Source of the DNA: an uncultured Gemmatimonadota bacterium
GTDB taxonomy: Bacteria; Gemmatimonadota; Gemmatimonadetes; Gemmatimonadales; Gemmatimonadaceae
Direction: 5' to 3'
Length of the DNA: 64,000 nt
Assembly: GCA_903882745.1 (NCBI GenBank)
Contig: CAIRYG010000005.1
Coordinates: 310,001 to 374,000 of the forward strand
In this document: positions 9,712-18,057 of the stretch, in pieces
How the letters are laid out: each line of letters starts with the position of its first letter
Position numbering within the stretch: the stretch's first letter is position 1
The notes under the pieces: generated by a model
What the model saw: only the letters and a program-made list of their open reading frames with translations
Databases searched by the model: none
What the model was told of the DNA's origin: nothing
Translations under genes and position numbers: made by a program

Positions 9712-10637
9712 GTGTCGTCGAGGCGGTGGTGTTGCAGGGCACCGGCGGGATTTATCAACTGCGCACCGTCGCGGGGGAGCTGCTCGAGGCGTCCATTCGT
9801 GGCCGGCTCAAGCAGGAGGGGCAGACGAAGATCGCGGTCGGTGACAACGTCGGGATTGAGCGCGACGAACGTGACGGGGCGTGGGCCATCATCGAGATTC
9901 AGGCACGGCGCTCGACGCTCTCGCGCAAGACACCAGGGCGCGCACGGGGCGAACGGATTGTCGCCGCGAACGTCGATCAAGTGGTGGTGGTGTTCGCGGC
10001 CGCAAAGCCGGAGCCACATGTGCGCATGATTGATCGTTTCCTCGTGATCGCCGAGGGGAACGACATCGCGGCCTGTCTGGTGATCAACAAGGTGGATCTC
10101 GTCGGCGGACCCGCCGGCGCTGCGGTGCTCGCCGAGGAATACGAGCGCGCGGGGTATCCGGTGTTCCGCACCAGCGTCCAAGACCAGACCGGTCTTCGTG
10201 AACTACACGACACGCTCGCGGGGCGCACGTCAGCGCTCACGGGTCCCTCCGGCGTGGGAAAGTCGTCGCTCTTGAACGCGCTCTTTCCTGGCTTGGACCT
10301 CCGCACTGGTGAGATCAGCGAATCCGTCAATAAAGGGCGGCACACCACCGTCGGCGCCCGCTTGATTCCCGTACCAGACGCACTCGGCGGCTACGTGGTC
10401 GATACCCCCGGGTTGCGCGAGGTCGGAATGTGGGGGCTCTCACCAGAGCACCTCGATCAGTGCTTCCCTGAGTTCAAGGTGCTTATTGGGGAGTGCAAGT
10501 TCGCTGACTGCGGACATGATCATGAGCCCGGCTGCGCGATCCGCCTGCGCGTCGAAGCGGGTACGATATCTCGCGCGCGCTGGGAAAGTTATCTTAAGCT
10601 GCGAAGCGAACTCCGAGAACTCGAACGCGCCTGGTGA
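9708..10637 (+). CDS. rsgA: Ribosome small-subunit biogenesis GTPase RsgA
   Basis: This protein of 309 residues starts at a GTG overlapping the previous stop (GTGA). RsgA is a circularly permuted GTPase that checks 30S subunit maturation near the decoding centre. An N-terminal OB fold precedes the permuted GTPase motifs in order: G4 as NKVD, G1 as GPSGVGKSS, then DTPGL as G3. The C-terminal zinc finger has Cys and His in GECKFADCGHDHEPGC. An open frame extends upstream to 9240 but lies within the two preceding genes and has no family similarity. Confidence 0.93.
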   Translation: MSVVEAVVLQGTGGIYQLRTVAGELLEASIRGRLKQEGQTKIAVGDNVGIERDERDGAWAIIEIQARRSTLSRKTPGRARGERIVAANVDQVVVVFAAAKPEPHVRMIDRFLVIAEGNDIAACLVINKVDLVGGPAGAAVLAEEYERAGYPVFRTSVQDQTGLRELHDTLAGRTSALTGPSGVGKSSLLNALFPGLDLRTGEISESVNKGRHTTVGARLIPVPDALGGYVVDTPGLREVGMWGLSPEHLDQCFPEFKVLIGECKFADCGHDHEPGCAIRLRVEAGTISRARWESYLKLRSELRELERAW

Positions 10638-10641
10638 TTCG

Positions 10642-11520
10642 ATGAACCGTTGCGTACGTCTTGCCATCATTGGCATCTGTGCCCTTCCTGTTTCCCTCGC
10701 GGCTCAGGCGGGGAGTGACTCGTTCAAGCAGGGAATGGCTGCGCTGCTGGCGAACGATGGCGATGCCGCCGTGAAAGCGTTCGAGAAGGCAATCGCGGCC
10801 TCCGACAAGACCGCCGAATACCATCTGGGACTCGCGCGCGCTTTGGGTGTTGTGGCGCAAAAAGCGAGCGTGCTTCGTCAGCCGTTGCTTGCCCGGCGAT
10901 GCAAGGCAGAGTTCGAGCGCACCGTGCAACTCGATCCGTCGAATATTTCCGCGCGCGAGGGGATGCTTCAGTTCTACATGATCGCACCGTCCGTCATGGG
11001 TGGAAGCATGGAGAAGGCACACGAACAGGCGGAGGCGATGTTTAAGATCAATCGCCTGCGCGGACACATTGCGCGCGGCACCCTCGCGAATCGCGAAAAG
11101 GATCTTGTCGTGGTGGAACGGGAATTCCGCGCGGCGTGGACCGAGTTCCCCGACAGCGCCGCGTCAGCCACGAGCCTTGCGGGGTTTCTCGCGAATAATC
11201 GCCGCGCCGACGAAGCATTCGCGGTCATGGACAAGTTTGTGTCCAAAGAGAAGGACAACCTCACCGGACTGTTCTGGTTTGGGCGTGTCGCGACCTCCGC
11301 AGGGAAACAACTCGACCGCGGAGAGCAAGCGCTGCGTCGAGTGTTGGCCTCCCCCGCACTCGGCGTTGACGGGAATCCCGCGCCGGTCGCAGTGCACTTC
11401 AGGCTGGGGGAACTCCTGGCCAAGAAGGGTGACAAGGCCGGCGCACGTCAGGCCTACGAAGCTGCGCTGCGGTTGAATCCCAACCTTGAGCAGGTCAAAA
11501 AGGCACTGAAGGAGCTGTAG
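10642..11520 (+). CDS. Exported tetratricopeptide-repeat protein
   Basis: This protein of 292 residues has a cleavable signal peptide (MNRCVRLAIIGICALPVSLAAQ). The rest is helical with TPR-type repeats, clearest near residues 28-70 (SFKQGMAALLANDGDAAVKAF) and at the C-terminus (KKGDKAGARQAYEAALRLNP). It is therefore a probable periplasmic scaffold; no catalytic motif is visible. The start lies four bases after the rsgA stop, so it is probably the last gene of the operon. The hairpin at 11529-11561 follows its stop directly. Confidence 0.82.
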   Translation: MNRCVRLAIIGICALPVSLAAQAGSDSFKQGMAALLANDGDAAVKAFEKAIAASDKTAEYHLGLARALGVVAQKASVLRQPLLARRCKAEFERTVQLDPSNISAREGMLQFYMIAPSVMGGSMEKAHEQAEAMFKINRLRGHIARGTLANREKDLVVVEREFRAAWTEFPDSAASATSLAGFLANNRRADEAFAVMDKFVSKEKDNLTGLFWFGRVATSAGKQLDRGEQALRRVLASPALGVDGNPAPVAVHFRLGELLAKKGDKAGARQAYEAALRLNPNLEQVKKALKEL

Positions 11521-11528
11521 GCCAAAGA

Positions 11529-11561
11529 ACAACGGCCTCGCCGTGATGGCGAGGCCGTTGT
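11529..11561. terminator. Bidirectional hairpin terminator between convergent genes
   Basis: A perfect 14-bp stem (11529-11542 with 11548-11561, five-base loop) separates the TPR gene from convergent pdxH. Neither flank carries a strong T run; on the minus strand the stem is followed by a short T-containing stretch. A role in ending both transcripts is inferred from position and stability. Confidence 0.65.
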
Positions 11562-11568
11562 GGCGGAT

Positions 11569-12210
11569 TCACGGAGAGAGTCGCTCTCGACGCCATGCCC
11601 CGTCAGTCCTGGCGTAATGAATCCGATCGTGAAGCCGACTCGGACGCCCCTGCCAGAACTCGATTTCATCGGGCACGACGCGAAATCCGCCCCAGTGTTC
11701 GGGGAGCGGGACATCACTGCCGTCGGGATGCAACGTGCCGAGTCGAATCACTTCCTGTTCCAGCGACTCGCGTGTGGGGAGCACCTGACTCTGATGCGAC
11801 GCCCAGGCGCCCAATCGACTTCCATGTGGGCGCGACTGGTAGTATTCCGCCGCCTCCGCACGGGCAACGCGCTCCACGGTGCCGGTGATCCGGACTTGGC
11901 GTTGCAGGGCATCCCACCAAAAGCAGAGTCCCGCCCGCGCGTTCACGGCGATTTCCTGTCCCTTCCGGCTCCGGTAATCCGTGTAAAATACAAAACCGCG
12001 CTCGGAGTAGTCCTTCAGGAGCACCATGCGTACCGCTGGCTGCCCGGCTGGCGAGACCGTGGCGAGGGCCATGGCGTTCGGCTCGAGGAGTTCCGCGGCC
12101 CGCGCTTGGTCGAACCAACGACCAAACTGCTGGATTGGATCGGCATGGACATCGCGCTCGCTGAGGGTCTCGCGCGCGTATTCTTTGCGAAGATGGGCGA
12201 TCGACATCAT
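11569..12210 (-). CDS. pdxH: Pyridoxamine 5'-phosphate oxidase
   Basis: This FMN enzyme of 213 residues makes pyridoxal 5'-phosphate from pyridoxine or pyridoxamine 5'-phosphate. Family landmarks are the N-terminal helix LRKEYARETLSERDVHADP, ATVSPAGQPAVRMVLLKDY, the FMN-phosphate segment FVFYTDYRSRKGQEI, and the C-terminal EFWQGRPSRLHDRI followed by WRRERLSP. Two adjacent ATG codons occur at 12210 and 12207, with CGGAG four and seven bases upstream respectively, so either may be used. A much longer open frame reaches 12513 but overlaps the divergent MoaB/MogA gene and has no similarity there. Confidence 0.93.
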   Translation of the reverse strand: MMSIAHLRKEYARETLSERDVHADPIQQFGRWFDQARAAELLEPNAMALATVSPAGQPAVRMVLLKDYSERGFVFYTDYRSRKGQEIAVNARAGLCFWWDALQRQVRITGTVERVARAEAAEYYQSRPHGSRLGAWASHQSQVLPTRESLEQEVIRLGTLHPDGSDVPLPEHWGGFRVVPDEIEFWQGRPSRLHDRIHYARTDGAWRRERLSP

Positions 12211-12300
12211 CAAACTCCGGTGTGATGCTGTGCGGACTTCCACAGCGCCCTGAAATATCGCGCCCTTGCCGCACGAGTGGTACGTGGCCAGCTTCAGCCG

Positions 12301-12831
12301 ATGCCGAACGAACTTCCTGAAGGCACCAGAACGCATCGCGCCGAAGGCGACACCCGGGCACCGGTTCGCTGCGCGATTGTCACGGTTTCCGATTCCCGAA
12401 CGGTCGACACCGACGCGTCGGGCGCACGGATGCGCGACCTGCTCAATTCCGCTGGCTACGCGGTCACGGACTACGCCTTGCTCCGCAACGACGAGGCCGC
12501 CGTTCGGGCGCATGTCGTCGCACTCCTGGGCCGAGCGGATGTTGACGCGATCCTGCTCACGGGCGGCACGGGGCTCGGCAGCCGCGATCGCACCGTGGAG
12601 GCCGTACGGCCACTGTTCGACAAAGAACTCCCAGGATTCGGGGAGATCTTTCGGCTGCTCTCGTTTCAGGAGCAGGTGGGGACGGCTGCCATTCTCTCGC
12701 GCGCCGTCGCGGGGGGTGCGGGCGGAAAGTTTATTGCATCGATGCCGGGCTCAACGGCCGCCGTGGAGCTCGCACTGACGCGCGTTTTGATTCCTGAACT
12801 CCGGCACGCGCTGCGCGAGCTATCCCGGTAG
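12301..12831 (+). CDS. moaB: Molybdopterin-binding protein of the MoaB/MogA family
   Basis: This protein of 176 residues adenylylates molybdopterin, or binds it, in molybdenum cofactor synthesis. The family fold is clear from CAIVTVSDSRTVDTDASG at the N-terminus, ILLTGGTGLGSRDRTVEA with the MPT-binding GGTG loop, and IASMPGSTAAVELAL near the C-terminus. MoaB and MogA cannot be separated confidently by reading. The ATG at 12301 was chosen because it stands just before the conserved fold. No other Moco gene is in the window. The 3' end overlaps the convergent OsmC gene by 12 bases. Confidence 0.85.
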   Translation: MPNELPEGTRTHRAEGDTRAPVRCAIVTVSDSRTVDTDASGARMRDLLNSAGYAVTDYALLRNDEAAVRAHVVALLGRADVDAILLTGGTGLGSRDRTVEAVRPLFDKELPGFGEIFRLLSFQEQVGTAAILSRAVAGGAGGKFIASMPGSTAAVELALTRVLIPELRHALRELSR

Positions 12832-13266
12832 GATGTCCAGGCTCCACGTGACCGGGAGCTCGGGATCAAGCGAGTCACGGACCGAGCAGTACTTGGTCAC
12901 GGCGAGGTCGATCGCGCGGAGCGCGTGATCGTGTTCCACGCCCCCGCCGGTGATGCGATAGGCAAGATGCACCTTCACCACGCGCCGCGGCGTTCCGTCG
13001 GAGCGCTCCGCGGTGACGACAATCTCCAGTGCCGTCGGTTCGGTGCGGCGCTTCTTGAGGATGTCGACCACATCCACCGCGGTGCATCCGGCAAGCGCCG
13101 AAATGAGCGCATCCACAGGGCTTGGCGCCGTGGTCGTATCGCCGTCCATCCGGATGGTCGGACCACCCGCGCGTCCCGCCTCAAACCGACGATCGCCATG
13201 CCAAGTCAGCATGACGGTGTTGTCGGCGCGTACTGCATCGACACTGCCTAGCGTATCGTGTTTCAT
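12820..13266 (-). CDS. OsmC/Ohr family protein
   Basis: This protein of 148 residues carries the two conserved cysteines of the OsmC/Ohr fold, in SALAGCTAVDVVDILKK (near 62) and KYCSVRDSL (near 127). The family reduces organic hydroperoxides through a Cys pair. The sequence looks like the YhfA-type OsmC subgroup rather than Ohr, whose substrates are less certain. It is the third gene of an M16 peptidase-csaA-OsmC minus-strand operon and follows csaA by two bases. The ATG at 13266 replaces a longer in-frame option that lies inside csaA. Confidence 0.85.
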   Translation of the reverse strand: MKHDTLGSVDAVRADNTVMLTWHGDRRFEAGRAGGPTIRMDGDTTTAPSPVDALISALAGCTAVDVVDILKKRRTEPTALEIVVTAERSDGTPRRVVKVHLAYRITGGGVEHDHALRAIDLAVTKYCSVRDSLDPELPVTWSLDILPG

Positions 13267-13268
13267 GG

Positions 13269-13601
13269 TTAGCCTATCCGGGTTCCGTTGGCGACCGGGT
13301 GGTCGGGGTTGAGCAGAATGACTTCCGTTTGGAGCGGCATCGCGCCAAGGCACAGCACCTGGCTGAGATATCCTGCAATCCGGCGTTCGCCGATGTTCAC
13401 CACGGCCACCACCTGACGCCCGACCAGTTGCTCCGGCGTGTAATGCACGGTGATCTGCGCGCTCGATCGCTTGACGCCCACTTCCGGCCCGAAGTCGATC
13501 TCCAGCTTGATGGACGGCTTTCGTGCCTCGGGAAAGGGCGCCGCGCTCAGCACCGTTCCGACGCGAATATCAATCGCAAAGAAATCTTCAGGAGTGGGCA
13601 T
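13269..13601 (-). CDS. csaA: CsaA-type tRNA-binding protein
   Basis: This protein of 110 residues consists almost entirely of one EMAP/Trbp111-type OB fold. Landmarks are the opening FFAIDIRVGTVLSA, FPEARKPSIKLEIDFG, SSAQITVHY, and the dimer region VVAVVNIGERRIAGYLSQVLCLG. CsaA dimers bind tRNA; in Bacillus subtilis the protein was described as an export-related chaperone. It lies three bases after the M16 peptidase gene and two bases before the OsmC gene on the same strand. Confidence 0.92.
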   Translation of the reverse strand: MPTPEDFFAIDIRVGTVLSAAPFPEARKPSIKLEIDFGPEVGVKRSSAQITVHYTPEQLVGRQVVAVVNIGERRIAGYLSQVLCLGAMPLQTEVILLNPDHPVANGTRIG

Positions 13602-13604
13602 CGG

Positions 13605-16466
13605 TTATGGCTCAGGCTTCGATGGTGCGGTCGATGTCGCTGGCAGGAGCATGAAGCGCACGTACGCATCCTGCCGAATATAAGTCCGTGCCGCATCACG
13701 AAGCATCGGGGCACTGAGTGATTTCACACGATCGGGATAGCGAAGATAATCGCGCTGATCGCGTCCGTCCTCGGCCGCGTCCATCATCGCACTCAGCCAG
13801 CTCCCGTTTTGTCGGAGCCCGGTTTCATGTCCGCGGAGCTGAATCTCCCGGATCTTTGTCATATTCGAGTCGCTCACGATTCCTGACTGCACTTCTCGCA
13901 CCACCTGCCACATCGCCGCCGTGAGTTCTTCCGTGCGTTCAGGGGCAGACCCGAACCCGATGCTCAGGGAGTAGTGATCATACGGGATATGATTGCACGA
14001 CGCGTTCACCGAGACGCCGTACGTTCCTCCTTTATCTTCACGGAGCGACTCGCGGAGGCGGATATCGAGAAGTTCGCGCAAGGACGACAGTGCGTAGCGC
14101 GTGTCCATTGCATACGCGCAGGGCCCGGTGAATACGAAATTCGTCTGTGCCTTGGGCTCGATTCCCATCCGCACGGTCTTCTCGACAATCCCGCTCGGCG
14201 GCCGAATACCGACGTCACGCGCGCGTTCGCCAGCGTGCGTCGATGGGAGTGAGGCAATCCACTGTTCCACGAGTGGGCGTACCGAATCGGGTGCGAAACT
14301 GCCCACGAGAAAGAAGGTGAAATTGGCGGCGTCGGCGAATCGCTCACGCGTGATGTCGAGTACCCGTGGCAGTTGCACCTCGTCGAGCATCGCAGGCGTT
14401 ACAATGCGCACCCGCGGATGATGCTGCGCCAGCGTGAGCTGTACGGTGTCCGAGAACACCGCGTCAGGCGAGCTCTTCTGATTTTCGAGAATCGTACGCA
14501 CCTGATTCTTGAATGCGTCCCATGCGGGCGCATCGACACGCGGCGCGGTAAACCGCAGCCACGCGAGTTGGAACATCGTTGGAAGGTCGCGGGCCGATGC
14601 TGTCCCCGAGAGCCGTTCACCCGCATCCCCAAGCGAGGCCTCCGCCCATGCCCGAAGGCCGCTCAGTTTCTTGCCAAGCGCGATTGCATTGAACGAGCCG
14701 AGCCCGCCCGCCGACAAGACGTAATCGCTGAGTTCCGCGGTCGGCACATCGGCGTCTCGCAGCAAGGAGATCCCGCCGGGACTCTGTGCGGCAAAGAGCA
14801 CTTCGTCGGCCTTGAAGTCGGTCGGTTTGAGCAGAATCCGTGCCCCGTTCGACAACGTCCACTCGAGAATCCCGCTCTCGGGGAGTGTCCCTTCTGCGGT
14901 GATCCGTCCCTTTGTCGGTAGGCTCGGGACGAGAGGGGCATCGCTGGTGGAATCCACGTACGCAACGAGCGTCGTGCCACGCGCGCGCTCGAACAGCGTG
15001 AGCAGTTGCGTCTGGTCGGGGAGCGTGACGTCCGGGCGATCGGGAGCGGCGACAAGGACGACGCGGTTTGTCGTGCCGAGTGAACTCCGAGCCACGGCAT
15101 TGATGTCCGCGAGGGTGATCGTGGCCAGCAACTGCTCGCTCAGCGGCTTCTCATTCTCGATGCCCACGATAGGTGCGCCGCTCACGGCGGCTGCAGCGTA
15201 GCTGTCGGCGAAACTTGCAGAGGCACTTTTGTCGCGCTCGGCAAAGCTCTGCTCCAAGGCACGGCGATAGTTCGCGCTGCGCCGCTCGAATTCCGTCGAC
15301 GTGAACCCGAACTGCGCCACCCGTTCAACCTCGCCAAGCATCGCAAGTCCGGCCCGCACGAAGCCAGTGTCCTTCACACTGGCTTCGAGTTCGAAGCCGT
15401 CACGCGTCCGCACGAACGCGCCGCGTCCAGCCGAGGCGAACGCAAAGGGTGCGTCTGGCCGCTGTGTTATCTCGCTAAGCCGCGCGTTGAGCATACCGTC
15501 AAAGAACGAGTGGATCAGTGCGCGTCGATGGTCGCCGCGTGTGCGGACGCTGTCTGGCGGATAGAGCCAGAGCAGCGAGATGCTCGAGGTTGGGTATTCT
15601 TTGTCCGTTTCAATGGACACGAGTGTTTCGGCGTGATCCGGAACCCTGGGCGAGACGCGCGCCAGGGTCCGCTTTGGCATCGTGAGGCGGGAGAACCGCA
15701 TGCGAATGTCGGCTTCCATGCGCGCGACATCAAAATCTCCCACCGCGACGACAGTCATCAGATCCGGACGGTACCAGTCGCGGTAAAAGGCCGCTGGGAG
15801 TGAATCGGCGAACGCGGCGAGGTTTTCTCGCGTCCCAATCGGCAGTCGATCCGCATACCGCGACCCGCGGAGCATCACCGGGAACTGTTTGTTCTGCACG
15901 CGGGTCCCAGCGTCGCGACCGGTCCGCCACTCCTCAATGACGACGCCACGCTCCTTGGCAATCTCGGCGGGCGCAAACGTGACTCCGTGCGCCCAGTCTT
16001 CGAGAATGTCGAGCGCGGTCGCCACGAGGTAGGCGCTGTCGGTTGGGATCTGGAGCTGGTAGGTCGTCTCGTCGAACGAGGTGGCGGCGTTCACGTCGGC
16101 GCCAAACGACATCCCCGCACGTTCGAGAAAATTCACAATGGCCGCCTTGGGGAACCGACGTGTCCCATTGAAGGCCATGTGCTCTACGAAATGCGCGATG
16201 CCGCGCTGCGCGTCGGTCTCCTGCACGGAGCCAGCGTTCACAACAAGACGAAGCTCCGCGCGCTTTTCTGGCCGGCCGTTCCGCCGAATCAGGAACTTCA
16301 CCCCGTTGGCGAGCGTGCCGCGATGCACCGCGGTATCGAGCGGGAGCGGGGCGGTGAGGCTCTGCGCGCTCGCCGGTGCCACGGCGAACGTGATCGCGAG
16401 CCCCGCGGTACTCAGCGCTCGGCAGGTCCATCGGGACAACAACGGCGGCGCAAAACGACAGTGCAT
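13605..16466 (-). CDS. Secreted M16 family zinc peptidase (two-domain, pitrilysin-like)
   Basis: This exported protein of about 953 residues has two M16 halves. After a signal peptide ending near VAPASAQ, the first half contains the inverted zinc motif HFVEHMAFNGT (HxxEH). The second half begins near ILEWTLSNGARILLKPTDFKADE and lacks the zinc motif, as usual for the non-catalytic partner domain. It should degrade peptides in the periplasm or at the surface. The ATG at 16466 gives a 35-residue signal peptide; an ATG at 16496 would extend it by ten residues. It heads an operon with csaA and the OsmC gene. Confidence 0.88.
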   Translation of the reverse strand: MHCRFAPPLLSRWTCRALSTAGLAITFAVAPASAQSLTAPLPLDTAVHRGTLANGVKFLIRRNGRPEKRAELRLVVNAGSVQETDAQRGIAHFVEHMAFNGTRRFPKAAIVNFLERAGMSFGADVNAATSFDETTYQLQIPTDSAYLVATALDILEDWAHGVTFAPAEIAKERGVVIEEWRTGRDAGTRVQNKQFPVMLRGSRYADRLPIGTRENLAAFADSLPAAFYRDWYRPDLMTVVAVGDFDVARMEADIRMRFSRLTMPKRTLARVSPRVPDHAETLVSIETDKEYPTSSISLLWLYPPDSVRTRGDHRRALIHSFFDGMLNARLSEITQRPDAPFAFASAGRGAFVRTRDGFELEASVKDTGFVRAGLAMLGEVERVAQFGFTSTEFERRSANYRRALEQSFAERDKSASASFADSYAAAAVSGAPIVGIENEKPLSEQLLATITLADINAVARSSLGTTNRVVLVAAPDRPDVTLPDQTQLLTLFERARGTTLVAYVDSTSDAPLVPSLPTKGRITAEGTLPESGILEWTLSNGARILLKPTDFKADEVLFAAQSPGGISLLRDADVPTAELSDYVLSAGGLGSFNAIALGKKLSGLRAWAEASLGDAGERLSGTASARDLPTMFQLAWLRFTAPRVDAPAWDAFKNQVRTILENQKSSPDAVFSDTVQLTLAQHHPRVRIVTPAMLDEVQLPRVLDITRERFADAANFTFFLVGSFAPDSVRPLVEQWIASLPSTHAGERARDVGIRPPSGIVEKTVRMGIEPKAQTNFVFTGPCAYAMDTRYALSSLRELLDIRLRESLREDKGGTYGVSVNASCNHIPYDHYSLSIGFGSAPERTEELTAAMWQVVREVQSGIVSDSNMTKIREIQLRGHETGLRQNGSWLSAMMDAAEDGRDQRDYLRYPDRVKSLSAPMLRDAARTYIRQDAYVRFMLLPATSTAPSKPEP

Positions 16467-16573
16467 CGTGATTCCGGAAGCTCGAGGGAGTAGCATGCTG
16501 ACTCTTGAACCTGTCCCCGTGGTCCTATGGGGGGCAACTTACGGACCACATTCGGACTCGGCGTTTCGGGCGC

Positions 16574-16579
16574 TAGATT
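16574..16579 (+). promoter_or_regulatory. -10-like element before the ferredoxin-like gene
   Basis: TAGATT ends six bases before the ATG at 16586, so a start seven bases downstream would fall on the A of the start codon. A weak TTCGGA at 16551-16556 is at 17-base spacing. No ribosome-binding site is visible, consistent with a leaderless transcript. Confidence 0.4.
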
Positions 16580-16585
16580 ATACAT

Positions 16586-16918
16586 ATGAACCCTGCGCTG
16601 CCCGTCATGGATCCCTATCGCCACCACGTCGTGGTGTGCACCGGAAGCTATTGCAGCGCCGATCGCAAAGGTCGAGCCCTGTACTCGCAGTTGGCCGGAT
16701 TGCTGCAGCGTGAGAATCTGCTGTTCGGGCCGAATCGGGTAAAGCGCTCGGAAGTGCCGTGCTTGGGCGTTTGTGAGAGCGGCCCCATCGCGGTCGTATA
16801 CCCAGAGGGGGTTTGGTATGCCGGGGTGACGCCTGCGCTCATGGAACGCATTGTGAAGCAGCACTTGCAGGACGGCCAGCCGGTCGACGCATCCGTCTTC
16901 CATCGGCTCCAGCCCTAG
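16586..16918 (+). CDS. Thioredoxin-like [2Fe-2S] ferredoxin
   Basis: This soluble protein of 110 residues has the four cysteines of thioredoxin-like [2Fe-2S] ferredoxins (as in NuoE and Shethna-type proteins), spaced as CTGSYC and CLGVCESGP. Such proteins pass single electrons or serve as free-standing relatives of NADH dehydrogenase subunits. It is followed 35 bases later by a small unrecognised gene on the same strand and is divergent from the M16 operon. Met8 at 16607 is an alternative start, but both lie before the first strand HHVVVCTG. Confidence 0.87.
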   Translation: MNPALPVMDPYRHHVVVCTGSYCSADRKGRALYSQLAGLLQRENLLFGPNRVKRSEVPCLGVCESGPIAVVYPEGVWYAGVTPALMERIVKQHLQDGQPVDASVFHRLQP

Positions 16919-16940
16919 CCCCATGGTGCGGGAGCAGGGT

Positions 16941-16946
16941 TATATT
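16941..16946 (+). promoter_or_regulatory. -10-like element before the 107-aa gene
   Basis: TATATT ends seven bases before the ATG at 16954, again placing a likely transcription start at the start codon. No Shine-Dalgarno sequence is visible. Confidence 0.4.
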
Positions 16947-16953
16947 TCCAGAA

Positions 16954-17277
16954 ATGTCAGAACCTTTCAGTCCTCGGCGCCTTGCACTCGGCGCCGCCAA
17001 GAAGTTGTTCATCGACCAGCCAGTGTCGAAGGCGAGGGAGCCTGAATACTTCGCCCCGCCTCGCCTGACCCCTGCCGCCATCCTGGAGAAGAATCGTATG
17101 TCCCGTCCACGCGACCGTGTTCTCAGTAACCTTGAGGAGATGTACCGTGAGGCCTTTGAGCGTGCCAAGGCTTCGGATGATCCATCCGCACAGACCTCGC
17201 TGGACTTCGCGTATCGTCGCGAGCAGCTCTATTTCGAAGTCCTGCTCGACGTGCGGGACGCGCTCGAGCGTCGTTGA
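16954..17277 (+). CDS. Hypothetical protein (107 aa)
   Basis: I do not recognise this basic, probably helical protein. The first 20 residues (MSEPFSPRRLALGAAKKLFI) could form an amphipathic helix. The C-terminal two thirds (from SRPRDRVLSNLEEMYREAFERAK to LLDVRDALERR) are charged and helical. There is no signal peptide, membrane segment or metal motif. The ATG at 16954 was chosen because coding-like sequence starts there and a TATATT box sits just before it. The next small frame starts three bases after its stop. Confidence 0.65.
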   Translation: MSEPFSPRRLALGAAKKLFIDQPVSKAREPEYFAPPRLTPAAILEKNRMSRPRDRVLSNLEEMYREAFERAKASDDPSAQTSLDFAYRREQLYFEVLLDVRDALERR

Positions 17278-17280
17278 GCC

Positions 17281-17532
17281 TTGTTGAGCGTCGAGCTCTC
17301 GCAGGCCACGGACATCATCGTGAATGCGCGGATCGCCACTGGTGATCCGCGCCGTCCGTTTGTGGATGCGGTGGTGGTGCAGGACGACCGTGTGCTCGCG
17401 ATGGGGTCCAGCGCCGAGTTGCGGAAGCTCCCGCTCCCCGGGGTCACCGTACGCGACGCGGCGCGTGGATCCGGGGTCATCACGAACGGGCGGGTGACCT
17501 TTACTCCGCCCCTGCTGTACGTCCTGCCGTAG
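17281..17532 (+). pseudogene. Amidohydrolase N-terminal remnant
   Basis: The first 65 or so residues of this 83-residue frame look like the N-terminal beta-sandwich of an amidohydrolase of the imidazolonepropionase/Amidohydro_3 type (DIIVNARIATGDPRRP, then VVVQDDRVLAMGSSAELRKL). The frame then departs into about 15 unrelated residues and stops; no metal-binding HxH or catalytic barrel follows, because the next sequence is a convergent gene. It is probably what is left of a full enzyme after a deletion. A small independent protein cannot be excluded. The start is TTG, three bases after the preceding stop. Confidence 0.55.
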
Positions 17533-17544
17533 GTGCTGCCGTAG

Positions 17545-18057
17545 CTACGGGACGACTGGCGCGGCCAGCGCTGCCGCGAGCGACGCTCCCTTTTCCGGGG
17601 TGAACGCCCCCGTCTCGCGCCAGTAGATCTTTCCCTCTTTATCCACCACAAGAATCGTCACGAGCGATTCGTCGGTGATGGCGAGCGACTGCTTCAGCGG
17701 CGCCTTGTCGGTGTAGAGCGTGATCGTGTGCTCCCGCGCCGACTTATCAGCAATACCGCCGCTCATCCCCTTATTGATCGTCCACTTCATGAGGCCGATC
17801 ATTTTTTTGATCGTGGGGAGTTCGTAATAGTCCGTCCCCGGATGCGCGGCGAGCTGCTGCTTTACAAACGGCACCCAACCGTCAACCACCGACTGTTGTT
17901 CGCGCAGGAAGGGGACAAACACGACGTTCCGCTTCCCCGCAAAATCGCGAGGAAGGGTAAAGGTCTTTCCTTCGAGATTGTCACTGATAATTGTCGGGAA
18001 TTTCGCGACAACGCCCTGCTGCGCCCAGAGGGCCATGATCAAGAACCACGGTGTCAT
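17545..18057 (-). CDS. Thioredoxin-fold-like protein without cysteines (170 aa)
   Basis: The sequence has the feel of a peroxiredoxin/YtfJ-type thioredoxin fold: FPTIISDNLEGKTFTLPRDFAGKRNVVFVPF, a helix with WVPFVKQQL, and a late strand TILVVDKEGKIYWRETGAFTPEKG. It contains no cysteine at all, so it cannot be a Cys-based reductase or peroxidase. The start [15 protein letters not shown] may be a short signal sequence. It overlaps the stop of the E1 gene upstream (TGATG), so it is translationally coupled to it. The function is unknown. Confidence 0.65.
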   Translation of the reverse strand: MTPWFLIMALWAQQGVVAKFPTIISDNLEGKTFTLPRDFAGKRNVVFVPFLREQQSVVDGWVPFVKQQLAAHPGTDYYELPTIKKMIGLMKWTINKGMSGGIADKSAREHTITLYTDKAPLKQSLAITDESLVTILVVDKEGKIYWRETGAFTPEKGASLAAALAAPVVP

